This document shows positions 15,412 through 24,684 of a stretch of DNA of 64,000 bases, in pieces (the stretch's first letter is position 1; each line of letters starts with the position of its first letter). Made by a program: the position numbers and the translations under genes. The notes below the pieces were generated by a model. The model did no database searches and was not told where the DNA came from. It saw nothing but the letters and a program-made list of their open reading frames with translations. Source of the stretch: Pseudomonas taiwanensis (GTDB lineage Bacteria > Pseudomonadota > Gammaproteobacteria > Pseudomonadales > Pseudomonadaceae). The stretch lies in contig NZ_QJRF01000071.1 of the NCBI RefSeq assembly GCF_013393345.1, forward strand, positions 1 through 64,000. The letters are read 5' to 3'.

Positions 15412-18400
15412 GTGACCACAGCCATCCAGTCCCTGCTGATCGCCAACCGTGGCGAGATCGCCATCCGCATCGCCCGCGCCGCCGCCGAACTGGGCATCCG
15501 CAGCGTCGCGGTGTATGCCGAGGACGACAGCCAGTCCCTGCACCTGCGCAAGGCCGACCTCGCGGTACCGCTCGTGGGCCGGGGCGCGGCGGCCTATCTG
15601 GATGCCGCCCAACTGGTGGAGGTGGCGCTCAGGAATGGCTGCGACGCCGTGCATCCCGGCTACGGCTTCCTCAGCGAGAACGCCGATTTCGCCCGCCAGT
15701 GCGAAGCCGCCGGCATCCGCTTCATCGGTCCTTCGGCCGAAGCCCTGGAACTCTTCGGCGACAAGGCCCGCGCCCGCGAATTGGCCGCGCGTTGCGGCCT
15801 GCCACTGGCCGCCGGGAGCAATCGCGCCACGTCCTTAGCGGAAGCCAACGCGCTGCTGGAAAGCGGCCCGATCATGCTCAAGGCCCTGGCCGGCGGCGGT
15901 GGGCGCGGCATGCGCGCGGTACGTGACAAGACGGAGCTGGCACACGCTTTCGAGCGCTGCGAGTCCGAGGCCCGCGCCGCCTTCGGCAATGGCGACCTGT
16001 ACGTCGAACGGCTGATCGAGAACGCCCGGCACATCGAAGTCCAGGTATTGGGCGACGGCAAACGGGTCACTCACCTCTGGGAGCGCGATTGCAGTCTGCA
16101 ACGCCGCCATCAGAAGGTGATCGAGATCGCCCCGGCGCCCAACCTGACTGCAGAGCTGCGCCAGCGCATCCTCGATGCGGCGCTGACCCTGGCCGCCGCC
16201 GTGGGCTATCGCGGTATCGGCACGTTCGAGTTTCTGGTGGATACCCGCCGTGGCGATTTCGTGTTCATGGAGGCCAACCCGCGCGTCCAGGTCGAGCACT
16301 GCATCACCGAGGCCATCACCGGCATCGACCTGGTCCAGGCGCAGCTCCGCCTCGCCGCCGGTTCCAGCCTGGCCGAATTGGGCCTGCTGGAACCCGTCGC
16401 ACCGCGAGGCTTCGCCGTACAGCTGCGGATCAATCTGGAAAGCATGCAGGCCGACGGCAGCGCCCGACCTGCCGGCGGGTTGATCAGCGCCTATGAACCA
16501 CCCAGCGGCCCCGGTATCCGTGTCGATGGATATGGCTACGCCGGGTACGCCACCAGCCCCAGCTATGACTCGCTGCTGGCCAAGTTGATCGTCCAGGGAG
16601 ATGACCTGCCCGCCGCCCTGCGCCGCGCTTATCGCGCCCTGTGTGAATTCCGCCTCGAAGGTGTGGCGAGCAATATCCACTTCCTGCAGAACCTGCTGCG
16701 TCACGAGGAACTGGCAAGTGGCGTCGACACCCGTTTCATCGAGCGGGAAATCAGCCAGCTCCTCGCCCCGCAACAGGCTGCCCATCCACACCTGTTCGTC
16801 AGCGGCACAGGCGCTGCCACGCTCGCTGGGACCGGGCAGGTTGAAGTGCCCGCCGGTTGCGTACCGCTGAACGCCCCGAGCCAAGGGGTGCTGGTGAGCC
16901 TCGATGTGCAGGAGGGCGACGCGGTCGCCGTCGGCCAGCCAGTGGCGGTGCTGGAAGCGATGAAGATGGAGTTCGTGGTCAAGGCGACCCAGGGCGGCAT
17001 CGTCCGCGCCCTGGCCGTGGCACCCGGTGACAGCCTGTTCGAAGGCGCGCCGCTGCTGTTCCTGGAGCCGGCGGAAGTCGCTGGCGATGCGGTGCAGAGC
17101 GAGGAAAGCCTCGACCTCGCGCACATCCGCGCCGACCTTGCCGAAGTGCTGGAGCGTCACGTCATCACCCGCGACGAACGTCGCCCGCAGGCTGTGGCAC
17201 GACGGCGCAAGACCGGCCAACGCACCACCCGCGAGAACCTCGACGACCTGCTCGATGAAGGCAGTTTCATCGAATACGGCGCACTGGCACTGGCGGCCCA
17301 GCGCCGGCGCCGGTCGCTGGAAGAGCTGATCGAACAGAGCCCCGCCGACGGGCTGGTGGCCGGTATCGGCACGGTCAACGCCACGCAGTTCGGCAGCGAG
17401 GCCGCCCGCTGCATGACCATCGCCTACGACTACACGGTGTTCGCCGGCACCCAGGGCGTGATGAACCACAAGAAGACCGACCGCATGCTCGGCCTGGCCG
17501 AACAATGGCGGTTGCCCCTGGTGCTGTTCGCCGAGGGCGGCGGCGGCCGGCCGGGGGATTCGGATTTCGTCGGTGTGGCCGGGCTGGACTGCCACACCTT
17601 TGTCGGCATGGCCCGACTGTCCGGCCTGGTGCCGCTGGTGGGCGTGGTTTCCGGCCGCTGCTTCGCCGGCAACGCCGCGCTGCTCGGCTGCTGCGACGTG
17701 ATCATCGCGACGAGGAACGCGAGCATCGGCATGGCCGGCCCGGCGATGATCGAAGGCGGCGGACTGGGCAGCTTCGCGCCGGAAGAAGTCGGCCCCACCA
17801 GCGTCCAGGGCCCCAATGGTGTGATCGATGTGCTGGTGGAAGACGAGGCCGAGGCGGTACGAGTCGCCCGGCAGTACCTGTCCTACTTCCAGGGCGACCT
17901 GGCCGACTGGCAATGCGCCGATCAGCGCCTGCTGCGCCAGGCCATCCCGGAAAACCGCCTGCGGGTCTACGACATCCGCGCACTGATCGAAACCCTGGCC
18001 GACCAAGGCTCGGTACTGGAACTGCGCCGGCAGTTCGCACCGGGGCTGGTCACCGCCGTCATCCGCATCGAGGGCAAGGCGTTCGGCCTGCTGGCCAACA
18101 ACCCCATGCACCTCGGCGGCGCCATCGACGCCCAGGCCGGCGACAAGGCCGCGCGCTTCATGCAGCTGTGCGATGCCTTCGACCTCCCCATGCTTTCGCT
18201 CTGCGACACCCCCGGTTTCATGGTCGGGCCGGAATCGGAGAAGCAGGCCACGGTGCGCCACGTTTCGCGCATGTTCGTCGCCGCAGCCGGTCTCTCGGTG
18301 CCCTTCTTCACCGTGGTCCTGCGCAAGGGCTACGGCCTGGGCGCCCAGGCCATGGCGGCGGGCAGCTTCCACTCACCGCTGTTCACCATCGCCTGGCCCA

Positions 18401-18681
18401 GCGGCGAGTTTGGCGCCATGGGCCTGGAGGGCGCGGTTCGCCTGGGCTACGCCAAGGAGCTGGCCGCGGTGGAGGACCCGGCCGAACGCCAGGCGCTGTT
18501 CGACAAGATGGTTGCCAAGGCCTACCAGAACGGCAAGGCGATCAACATGGCCAGCTTCCTGGAGATCGACGCCGTGATCGATCCGCAGGAAACCCGTTCC
18601 TGGCTGCTGCGCGGGTTGAATGCCACCCCCAGACCGGCGCCCCGTGCCGGCAAGAAACGCCCCTTCGTCGACACCTGGTAA
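15412..18681 (+). CDS. Single-chain biotin-dependent acyl-CoA carboxylase
   Basis: A 1089-residue fusion of all three carboxylase activities. Residues 1-450 are biotin carboxylase, with HPGYGFLSEN, the glycine-rich ATP loop KALAGGGGRGMRAV and EANPRVQVEHC. Around 490-580 lies a biotinyl domain with EAMKME, biotin on Lys518. Residues about 600-1089 are a carboxyltransferase of the crotonase-like AccD/AccA type (acyl-CoA carboxylase beta family). This order matches the single-polypeptide long-chain acyl-CoA carboxylases described in actinobacteria and other bacteria; the acyl-CoA substrate here is unknown. GTG at 15412 has AAGGA nine bases upstream. It is followed 15 bp later by an epoxide-hydrolase-like gene, suggesting one operon. 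Confidence 0.88.
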   Translation: MTTAIQSLLIANRGEIAIRIARAAAELGIRSVAVYAEDDSQSLHLRKADLAVPLVGRGAAAYLDAAQLVEVALRNGCDAVHPGYGFLSENADFARQCEAAGIRFIGPSAEALELFGDKARARELAARCGLPLAAGSNRATSLAEANALLESGPIMLKALAGGGGRGMRAVRDKTELAHAFERCESEARAAFGNGDLYVERLIENARHIEVQVLGDGKRVTHLWERDCSLQRRHQKVIEIAPAPNLTAELRQRILDAALTLAAAVGYRGIGTFEFLVDTRRGDFVFMEANPRVQVEHCITEAITGIDLVQAQLRLAAGSSLAELGLLEPVAPRGFAVQLRINLESMQADGSARPAGGLISAYEPPSGPGIRVDGYGYAGYATSPSYDSLLAKLIVQGDDLPAALRRAYRALCEFRLEGVASNIHFLQNLLRHEELASGVDTRFIEREISQLLAPQQAAHPHLFVSGTGAATLAGTGQVEVPAGCVPLNAPSQGVLVSLDVQEGDAVAVGQPVAVLEAMKMEFVVKATQGGIVRALAVAPGDSLFEGAPLLFLEPAEVAGDAVQSEESLDLAHIRADLAEVLERHVITRDERRPQAVARRRKTGQRTTRENLDDLLDEGSFIEYGALALAAQRRRRSLEELIEQSPADGLVAGIGTVNATQFGSEAARCMTIAYDYTVFAGTQGVMNHKKTDRMLGLAEQWRLPLVLFAEGGGGRPGDSDFVGVAGLDCHTFVGMARLSGLVPLVGVVSGRCFAGNAALLGCCDVIIATRNASIGMAGPAMIEGGGLGSFAPEEVGPTSVQGPNGVIDVLVEDEAEAVRVARQYLSYFQGDLADWQCADQRLLRQAIPENRLRVYDIRALIETLADQGSVLELRRQFAPGLVTAVIRIEGKAFGLLANNPMHLGGAIDAQAGDKAARFMQLCDAFDLPMLSLCDTPGFMVGPESEKQATVRHVSRMFVAAAGLSVPFFTVVLRKGYGLGAQAMAAGSFHSPLFTIAWPSGEFGAMGLEGAVRLGYAKELAAVEDPAERQALFDKMVAKAYQNGKAINMASFLEIDAVIDPQETRSWLLRGLNATPRPAPRAGKKRPFVDTW

Positions 18682-18696
18682 GAATCGGAGCCCGTC

Positions 18697-19650
18697 ATGC
18701 CGCCACTCGAACATCGCCTGCTGCCGGTCAATGGCATCACCTTGAGCCTCTACATGGCCGGCCCGGCCGAAGGGCGGCCGGTGTGGCTGCTGCATGGTTT
18801 TCCCGAGTGCTGGTATTCCTGGCGCCAGCAGATAGGCCCTCTGGTAGCGGCCGGCTATCGCGTGCTGGTACCGGAGATGCGCGGGTATGGGGAGACCAGC
18901 GCCCCTGAAGCGATCGAAGACTATGCGCTGCTGACCCTCTGCGGAGATATCCAGGCCGCCATGGACAGCCTCGGCCAGACCGATGCCTGCGTGATTGGCC
19001 ATGACTGGGGCGCACCGGTGGCCTGGCACCTGGCGCTGCTGGAGCCAGAACGCATCGCGGCGGTGGGCACCATGTCGGTGCCTTTCGGCGGCCGCCCCAA
19101 GCGCCCGGCCACCGAGATCATGCGCGAGGCCAATGCCGGTCGTTTCAACTACATCCTCTACTTCCAGGAACCGGGGGTGGCCGAAGCCGAACTGGATGCC
19201 GACCTCGAGCGCAGCCTGCGCCTGCTGCTGAGCGACCTGGGCGACGCGGTATTGCGCGACAGACCCGCCGATGCCGGCCTACTGGACGGCCTCAGCGAAT
19301 CGCCCTCCCTCCCCAGCTGGTGCGATGCCGAAGAATTCGCCGTTTACCGACGCACCCTGGCCCGGCAAGGCTTTCGCGGGCCGCTCAACTGGTACCGCAA
19401 CTTCACCCGCAACTGGGAACAGACCGAACCGCTGGCGGGCAAGCAGGTCGAGCAGCCCGCGCTGTTCCTGGTCGGCGACCTCGATCCGGTCGCGCATCTG
19501 GAGGCCTACACGCTCAAGCGCATGGCCAGCCTGGTGCCACGCGTGGAGCAGACCCGACTGCCCGATTGCGGCCATTGGCTGCAGAACGAACGCCCTGACC
19601 GGGTGAATCCATTGCTGCTGGACTTCCTGGCGCGCCATTACCCGGCGTAG
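18697..19650 (+). CDS. Epoxide-hydrolase-like alpha/beta hydrolase
   Basis: A 317-residue alpha/beta hydrolase. HGFPE carries the oxyanion hole, GHDWGA the nucleophile Asp103, VGDLDPV the acid and DCGHW the catalytic His. Asp as nucleophile and the HGFPE signature favour the soluble epoxide hydrolase or haloalkane dehalogenase branch; the WYRNF cap tyrosine favours epoxide hydrolase. The gene is 15 bp after the carboxylase, so it may act on the same carbon compound. The substrate is not evident. Confidence 0.82.
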   Translation: MPPLEHRLLPVNGITLSLYMAGPAEGRPVWLLHGFPECWYSWRQQIGPLVAAGYRVLVPEMRGYGETSAPEAIEDYALLTLCGDIQAAMDSLGQTDACVIGHDWGAPVAWHLALLEPERIAAVGTMSVPFGGRPKRPATEIMREANAGRFNYILYFQEPGVAEAELDADLERSLRLLLSDLGDAVLRDRPADAGLLDGLSESPSLPSWCDAEEFAVYRRTLARQGFRGPLNWYRNFTRNWEQTEPLAGKQVEQPALFLVGDLDPVAHLEAYTLKRMASLVPRVEQTRLPDCGHWLQNERPDRVNPLLLDFLARHYPA

Positions 19651-19753
19651 TCGATCACACAAGGCCGTACGAACGGACTGACAGCGCGTTTGGGCAGTTA
19701 CGAGTGCATCAGGTAAACTTGCCCATCTTTTTTTGCCCATAACGATTAGCCTG

Positions 19754-21652
19754 ATGCCCACGACGTTCCACGAGATTCCCCGCGAACGCCCCGTCACGCC
19801 CCTGCTCGATCGCGCGGCGACGCCGGATCAATTGCGCCGGCTTGGTGAGGCTGAGCTGGAAACCCTGGCCGACGAACTGCGCCAGTACCTGCTCTATACC
19901 GTCGGCAAGACCGGCGGACACTTCGGTGCCGGCCTGGGTGTGGTGGAACTCACCATCGCCCTGCACTACGTCTACGACACGCCCGACGACCGGCTGGTCT
20001 GGGACGTGGGCCACCAGGCGTATCCGCACAAGATCCTCACCGGGCGCCGTGAGCAGATGGGCACCCTGCGCCAGAAGGACGGCGTCGCTGCCTTCCCGCG
20101 CCGCGTGGAAAGCGAGTACGACACCTTCGGCGTCGGCCACTCCAGTACCTCCATCAGCGCTGCCCTGGGCATGGCCATCGCGGCCCGCATGCAGGGTTCC
20201 AGCCGCAAGTCGATCGCGGTGATCGGTGACGGCGCCCTGACCGCCGGCATGGCCTTCGAGGCGCTCAACCACGCATCGGACGTCCAGGCCGACATGCTGG
20301 TGATCCTCAACGACAACGACATGTCGATCTCGCGCAACGTCGGCGGCCTGTCGAACTACCTGGCGAAGATCCTCTCCAGCCGTACCTACGCGAGCATGCG
20401 CGAAGGCAGCAAGAAGGTGCTCTCGCGCCTGCCCGGCGCCTGGGAAATCGCCCGACGCACCGAGGAATACGCCAAGGGCATGCTGGTTCCCGGAACCCTG
20501 TTCGAAGAGCTGGGCTGGAACTACATCGGCCCCATCGACGGCCATGACCTGCCCACCCTGGTAGCCACCCTGCGCAACATGCGCGACCTCAAGGGCCCGC
20601 AGTTCCTGCATGTGGTGACCAAGAAGGGCAAGGGCTTCGCCCCGGCGGAAGTCGACCCCATCGGCTACCACGCCATTACCAAGCTGGAGCCGATCGATGC
20701 CCCGGCCGCGCCGAAGAAACCTTCCGGGCCGAAGTACTCCAGCGTGTTCGGCCAGTGGCTGTGCGACATGGCCGGGCAGGACCCGCGCCTGGTCGGCATC
20801 ACCCCGGCGATGAAGGAAGGCTCCGACCTGGTGGCATTCAGCGAGCGCTTCCCGGACCGCTATTTCGACGTCGCCATTGCCGAGCAGCATGCCGTCACCC
20901 TGGCGGCTGGCATGGCCTGCGACGGCGCCAAGCCGGTGGTGGCGATCTACTCCACCTTCCTCCAGCGCGGCTACGACCAACTGATCCACGACGTGGCGGT
21001 ACAGAATCTCGATGTGCTGTTCGCCATCGACCGTGCCGGCCTGGTGGGCGAAGACGGTCCGACCCACGCAGGCAGCTTCGACCTCTCCTACTTGCGCTGC
21101 ATCCCCGGCATGCTGGTGATGACGCCGAGCGACGAGAACGAACTGCGCCTGCTGCTGACCACCGGCCACCATTTCGAAGGTCCGGCGGCAGTGCGCTACC
21201 CGCGCGGCAGCGGCCCCAACGCCATCATCGAGCGTGAGCTCAAACCCGTGGAAATCGGCAAAGGCGTGGTACGCCGCCAGGGCTCCAAAGTCGCCATGCT
21301 GGTATTCGGCGTGCAACTGGCCGAGGCACTGCAGGTCGCCGAAAGCCTGGATGCCACCGTGATCGACATGCGCTTCGTCAAACCCCTGGACGAAGCACTG
21401 GTGCGCGAGCTGGCCGGCAGCCACGAACTGCTGGTGACGATCGAGGAGAACAGCGTGATGGGCGGCGCCGGCGCCGCCGTCAGCGAGTTCCTCGCCCGCG
21501 AGAACCTGCTCAAGCCGGTGTTGCACCTGGGCCTGCCGGACTACTACGTCGAACACGCCAAGCCAGCGGAAATGCTCGCCGAGTGCGGACTGAATGCGGC
21601 GGGCATCGAAGCATCGGTGCGCGCGCGCCTGGCGTTGCTGGGGCTCGTCTGA
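19754..21652 (+). CDS. dxs: 1-deoxy-D-xylulose-5-phosphate synthase Dxs
   Basis: A 632-residue thiamine-diphosphate enzyme making DXP from pyruvate and glyceraldehyde-3-phosphate, the first step of the MEP isoprenoid pathway. It has the ThDP-binding [17 protein letters not shown] and NDNDMSIS segments, the transketolase pyrimidine domain with [18 protein letters not shown], and a C-terminal domain. ATG at 19754 gives the family start [13 protein letters not shown]; an in-frame ATG seven codons earlier is less likely. The stop is followed three bases later by a perfect 40-bp palindrome. Confidence 0.97.
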   Translation: MPTTFHEIPRERPVTPLLDRAATPDQLRRLGEAELETLADELRQYLLYTVGKTGGHFGAGLGVVELTIALHYVYDTPDDRLVWDVGHQAYPHKILTGRREQMGTLRQKDGVAAFPRRVESEYDTFGVGHSSTSISAALGMAIAARMQGSSRKSIAVIGDGALTAGMAFEALNHASDVQADMLVILNDNDMSISRNVGGLSNYLAKILSSRTYASMREGSKKVLSRLPGAWEIARRTEEYAKGMLVPGTLFEELGWNYIGPIDGHDLPTLVATLRNMRDLKGPQFLHVVTKKGKGFAPAEVDPIGYHAITKLEPIDAPAAPKKPSGPKYSSVFGQWLCDMAGQDPRLVGITPAMKEGSDLVAFSERFPDRYFDVAIAEQHAVTLAAGMACDGAKPVVAIYSTFLQRGYDQLIHDVAVQNLDVLFAIDRAGLVGEDGPTHAGSFDLSYLRCIPGMLVMTPSDENELRLLLTTGHHFEGPAAVRYPRGSGPNAIIERELKPVEIGKGVVRRQGSKVAMLVFGVQLAEALQVAESLDATVIDMRFVKPLDEALVRELAGSHELLVTIEENSVMGGAGAAVSEFLARENLLKPVLHLGLPDYYVEHAKPAEMLAECGLNAAGIEASVRARLALLGLV

Positions 21653-21655
21653 ACC

Positions 21656-21695
21656 TGTAGGAGCGAATTCATTCGCGAATGAATTCGCTCCTACA
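21656..21695. repeat. Perfect 40-bp palindrome after dxs
   Basis: Two 20-bp arms with no spacer; the left arm is TGTAGGAGCGAATTCATTCG and the right is its exact complement. The arm sequence is a version of the ends of the larger repeats at 12961 and 61580, without their central 54 bases. In RNA it would form a long hairpin at the dxs 3' end. No T-run follows. Confidence 0.85.
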
Positions 21696-21795
21696 GGGCA
21701 GGACTGCGTCCTGCTTCGCGATTGAAATCGCCCCCACAGGAAAAGCAGACAACTGCCCGATTGGCACAGGCTGCTCCCTCTCCCTCTGGGGTGAA

Positions 21796-21876
21796 GAGGC
21801 ACGCTTTCGGAAGCACTGCTTCCGGTGCCGATGAACGCCTGAGCGCGAAGCGATCGGGCTGGGGCGCAGAGCGGGG
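21796..21876 (+). repeat. 81-bp dispersed repeat, copy B
   Basis: Almost identical to the reverse complement of 3415-3496, over 18 kb away, including GGAAGCACTGCTTCC and GTGCCGATGAACGCCTGAGC. It lies in the 421-bp non-coding gap between dxs and the BtuF-like gene, which otherwise holds only short repeats. Confidence 0.7.
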
Positions 21877-22011
21877 TTGGGGTGAGGGCTGCGTCAGGCT
21901 GGCTCGAAACCAGCTCTATTTGCGAATGAACTCGCCGTTGCTTTGATGGGTTGCCAACAGCCACGGCTGATTGACATGGAATCTCCCACAGCATGGGTTT
22001 CGCTACGCTCT

Positions 22012-22054
22012 ACCCATCCTACAAAGGCAAATCTGCCGCTTTCGTAGGATGGGT
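22012..22054. repeat. Short inverted repeat with ACCCATCCTAC arms
   Basis: ACCCATCCTAC and GTAGGATGGGT are 11-bp perfect complements around 21 bases. The arms match the ends of the repeat at 12831-12920. It lies just beyond the 3' end of the BtuF-like gene. Confidence 0.55.
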
Positions 22055-22073
22055 TGAGGTACACCTCGTTCAG

Positions 22074-22871
22074 CTACCTCGCCGCGTCGAGCAACCGACA
22101 CAGCTTTCCGGTCGCCGCCAGCATCTGGAAACTCGGGCGTTCCAGCCCCCGGTCCGGTACGGGCCAGACCTGCTTGTTCTTCACAGCCGCCAGCTGTGGC
22201 CAGGACGCCCACGCCCTGGCCTGGTCCGGTTCGCTCACCAGGATCACCGCTGGGTCACGCTGCAGCACTGCCTCGATTCCGACTTGTGGCGCCGGCAACG
22301 ACAGGTCGGCGAAGACGTTTTCCGCGCCACAGACCTTCAGCGCATCACTGACGATCTGACGCCCGCCCAGGGTGTACAGCGGCTTGTCCCACACCTGATA
22401 GAAGACTTTCAGCGGCACACCGCGCTGGTGACGCTGGCGCAGCGCTGCCAAGCCCGACTCGAAACGCGCGGCCAACTGGCGGCCCTGTTCGGCGCGGCCC
22501 ACGCGCTCGCCGATCTCGATGAAGGACTGCGCCAGTTGCGCCAGGTCCCGCGGCTCCACCACCAATTGGGGTACCGAGAGTTTCTTCAGCTGCTCACGGC
22601 CGGCAGCGCCGACGCTGTCCGGCCACAGCAGCACCAGATCAGGCTTGAGGCTGAGCAGGCTCTCGGCCTGGAGCTGGCCGTAACGTCCCACGGATGGCAG
22701 GCCGGCGAGGATGGCCGGGCGCTCGCCACCATCGAGCACGCCCACCAGCAGATCGCCGGCGCCGAGGTCGAGCATGGTTTCGGTCAGGGAAGGTGCCAGG
22801 CTGACCACCCGCAATTGCGCCGTGGCAGGCAGCGCCAGGCACAGCAGCAGACAGGCGAGCAGCCGGCGCAT
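22074..22871 (-). CDS. Cobalamin/cobinamide-binding periplasmic protein, BtuF-like
   Basis: A 265-residue periplasmic binding protein of the helical-backbone (BtuF/FhuD) class. The signal peptide ends near residue 18 (LPATA). RVVSLAPSLTETMLDLGAGD opens the mature protein as in BtuF. No ABC permease or ATPase partner lies next to it. It is the last gene of the riboflavin-side minus-strand run, overlapping the preceding membrane-protein gene at one base. A corrinoid ligand is likely from family resemblance; iron-siderophore binding is an alternative. Confidence 0.8.
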   Translation of the reverse strand: MRRLLACLLLCLALPATAQLRVVSLAPSLTETMLDLGAGDLLVGVLDGGERPAILAGLPSVGRYGQLQAESLLSLKPDLVLLWPDSVGAAGREQLKKLSVPQLVVEPRDLAQLAQSFIEIGERVGRAEQGRQLAARFESGLAALRQRHQRGVPLKVFYQVWDKPLYTLGGRQIVSDALKVCGAENVFADLSLPAPQVGIEAVLQRDPAVILVSEPDQARAWASWPQLAAVKNKQVWPVPDRGLERPSFQMLAATGKLCRLLDAAR

Positions 22872-23290
22872 CAGCCGAGCTGGCGGGGGATTCGGTAGAG
22901 GTAGAGCATGACCAGGCTGCTCGTGGCCAGGAGGATCAAGGCCACCGCGTTGAGCCCGAATGGCACTGCCAGCGCGGCTATCCAGGCCGGAAGGCCGGCA
23001 GCGACAAAGGCTTTGCGGCGTTGACGGGCCAACGCCTGCCAGGCACCCGGCTCTTCGGCGCGGCCGAGGGCGGCTTCGGTCGCCACCAGGGCGCGCTTGT
23101 AGCCGGCGAACAGCGGCAGGCTGAGGAACATGGACGCCAGCCCGACAATGAACAGCGGCATCTGCAGGACCGGCAGTGCCGGCTCGCCGTCACCGAACAG
23201 GTAACCCATGATGAACAATGGCACCAGGGTGTAGCCCACCTGGAGCCACCAGGCCTGGGCCAGCCGGCGACGGACTTCCTTGCGGGTCAC
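22871..23290 (-). CDS. Small integral membrane protein
   Basis: A 139-residue protein with four predicted membrane helices (for example [31 protein letters not shown] and [16 protein letters not shown]) and a basic N terminus [13 protein letters not shown] at 23290 overlaps the ribA stop as GTGA, and its own stop overlaps the BtuF-like start. The tight coupling implies co-expression with both neighbours. A conserved hypothetical gene sits here in other pseudomonads; function unknown. Confidence 0.75.
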   Translation of the reverse strand: MTRKEVRRRLAQAWWLQVGYTLVPLFIMGYLFGDGEPALPVLQMPLFIVGLASMFLSLPLFAGYKRALVATEAALGRAEEPGAWQALARQRRKAFVAAGLPAWIAALAVPFGLNAVALILLATSSLVMLYLYRIPRQLG

Positions 23291-23901
23291 GACTCGGCTT
23301 CCGCCTGGTGCATATTGCCGAGCATATGCCCGAGCTTGCCCGCCTTGGTCGCCAGGTACTTGCGATTGTGCTTGTTCAGGCCGGTCTGCAGCGGCACACG
23401 TTCGGCCACGTTGAGGCCATAACTTTCCAGCGCCTTGACCTTGCGGGGGTTGTTGGTCATCAGCTTGATGGCGGTAATGCCCAGGTGCTCCAGCATCGGC
23501 TGGCACATGGCGTAGTCGCGCTGGTCGGCGCCGAAGCCGAGACGCTCGTTGGCTTCCACGGTATCGGCACCGCCGTCCTGCAGCTCATAGGCGCGAATCT
23601 TGTTCAGAAGGCCAATGCCACGACCTTCCTGGCGCAGGTAGAGGAGCACGCCGCAACCGGCATCGGCAATGGCGCGCAGGGCCGCTTCCAGTTGGAAGCC
23701 GCAATCGCAGCGCAGGCTGAACAGGGCATCGCCGGTCAGGCACTCGGAGTGCAGACGGCCCAGGACAGGTCCGCCATTGGCCACATCGCCCAGGGTCAGT
23801 GCGACATGTTCCTTGCCACTGGCCTCATCGAGGAAGCCGTGCATGGTGAACACGCCGAACGGAGTGGGCAGCTGGGAGGCGGCGACGAAAACGACAGACA
23901 C
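23287..23901 (-). CDS. ribA: GTP cyclohydrolase II RibA
   Basis: A 204-residue enzyme opening the imidazole ring of GTP in the first committed riboflavin step. Zinc cysteines are in [18 protein letters not shown], and the GTP-binding [10 protein letters not shown] and TNNPRKV segments are intact. The start is GTG at 23901, giving [16 protein letters not shown] as in the P. aeruginosa protein. Because the cyclohydrolase domain of the nearby RibBA looks dead, this is probably the cell's working enzyme. Confidence 0.96.
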   Translation of the reverse strand: MSVVFVAASQLPTPFGVFTMHGFLDEASGKEHVALTLGDVANGGPVLGRLHSECLTGDALFSLRCDCGFQLEAALRAIADAGCGVLLYLRQEGRGIGLLNKIRAYELQDGGADTVEANERLGFGADQRDYAMCQPMLEHLGITAIKLMTNNPRKVKALESYGLNVAERVPLQTGLNKHNRKYLATKAGKLGHMLGNMHQAEAES

Positions 23902-24009
23902 CGTGTAACTCCTGGAAATTGGCAAGGCCGGCATTGTAGCAGCAGCGCTAACCGGCACGTCAGATTGAATAGTTGGGGATACGTATCGAATGGCTCGAAG
24001 CACGCGGCT

Positions 24010-24684
24010 TCAGAACTTGGACTCCAGCATCAGCACGCCTTGCTCCTCACGCCAGCGCACGCGGTTGAGGAAGCTCATGCCCAGCAGCACCTCCACCGGC
24101 GCTTCGCCTTCGATGACCGCGCCTTCCACGCCCAGCACTTCGAGGCTACCGACCTTGATGCGATCGAACTTCACTCGCCACGCGTTGACCGTGCCACCGG
24201 CGGTGCTGGCCTTCATCGGCAGCCCCTTCACCCGGTAGTCGATGCCCAGGCGACGGGCCTGACCCTCGTTCATGGCGACACTGGTGGCCCCGGTGTCTAC
24301 CAGGAACTGCACCGGATGTCCCTCGATGGAGCCGGCCACCTGGTAGTGGCCGTTATTGCCGCGAGCAATGCTCAGCTGGGCTTTTTGGGGGGCCGACGGG
24401 CTGCCGGAACCCACGGAGTCGGCGCTGGACGAATTGTATTCGCGCGAGAGGCCATAGCTGCGCTCAACCCCATCGACCCGTAATACCGCGCCCTTGCTGT
24501 CGGCGCTGATCACCTGGACGCCGCCCGGACCGGTCTGCCCGACTTTTACCAGCTTGCGCTGGCCATCGACATTGAGCACTGCGGCACCGGGAAACAGCCC
24601 GACCACCTGCACCTGGGTAGCGTCGGCAAGCAGCGGGGCGAGCGCCAGCACGACGGCGGCGATACGCAACTCAGGGCGCGACAT
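24010..24684 (-). CDS. Periplasmic retropepsin-like aspartic protease (TIGR02281 type)
   Basis: A 224-residue protein with an N-terminal signal peptide, a serine-rich linker near 85-105 and a single clan-AA aspartic protease domain. The catalytic motif is FLVDTGATSVAM and the domain ends in VLLGMSFLNRV, the flap/dimer strand of retropepsin-like bacterial proteins. Such proteases act as dimers. Its start lies 14 bp inside the upstream binding-protein gene, so translation is probably coupled. Substrate unknown. Confidence 0.82.
   Translation of the reverse strand: MSRPELRIAAVVLALAPLLADATQVQVVGLFPGAAVLNVDGQRKLVKVGQTGPGGVQVISADSKGAVLRVDGVERSYGLSREYNSSSADSVGSGSPSAPQKAQLSIARGNNGHYQVAGSIEGHPVQFLVDTGATSVAMNEGQARRLGIDYRVKGLPMKASTAGGTVNAWRVKFDRIKVGSLEVLGVEGAVIEGEAPVEVLLGMSFLNRVRWREEQGVLMLESKF

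Noticed and set aside
15835-18372. Long minus-strand open frame (845 codons) opposite the carboxylase
   Set aside because: Antisense shadow of a gene with clear domains; its product is rich in Gly/His/Gln and shows no recognisable fold.
19709-21994. Long minus-strand open frame opposite dxs (761 codons)
   Set aside because: Antisense to a highly conserved essential gene; no motif and no plausible ribosome site.
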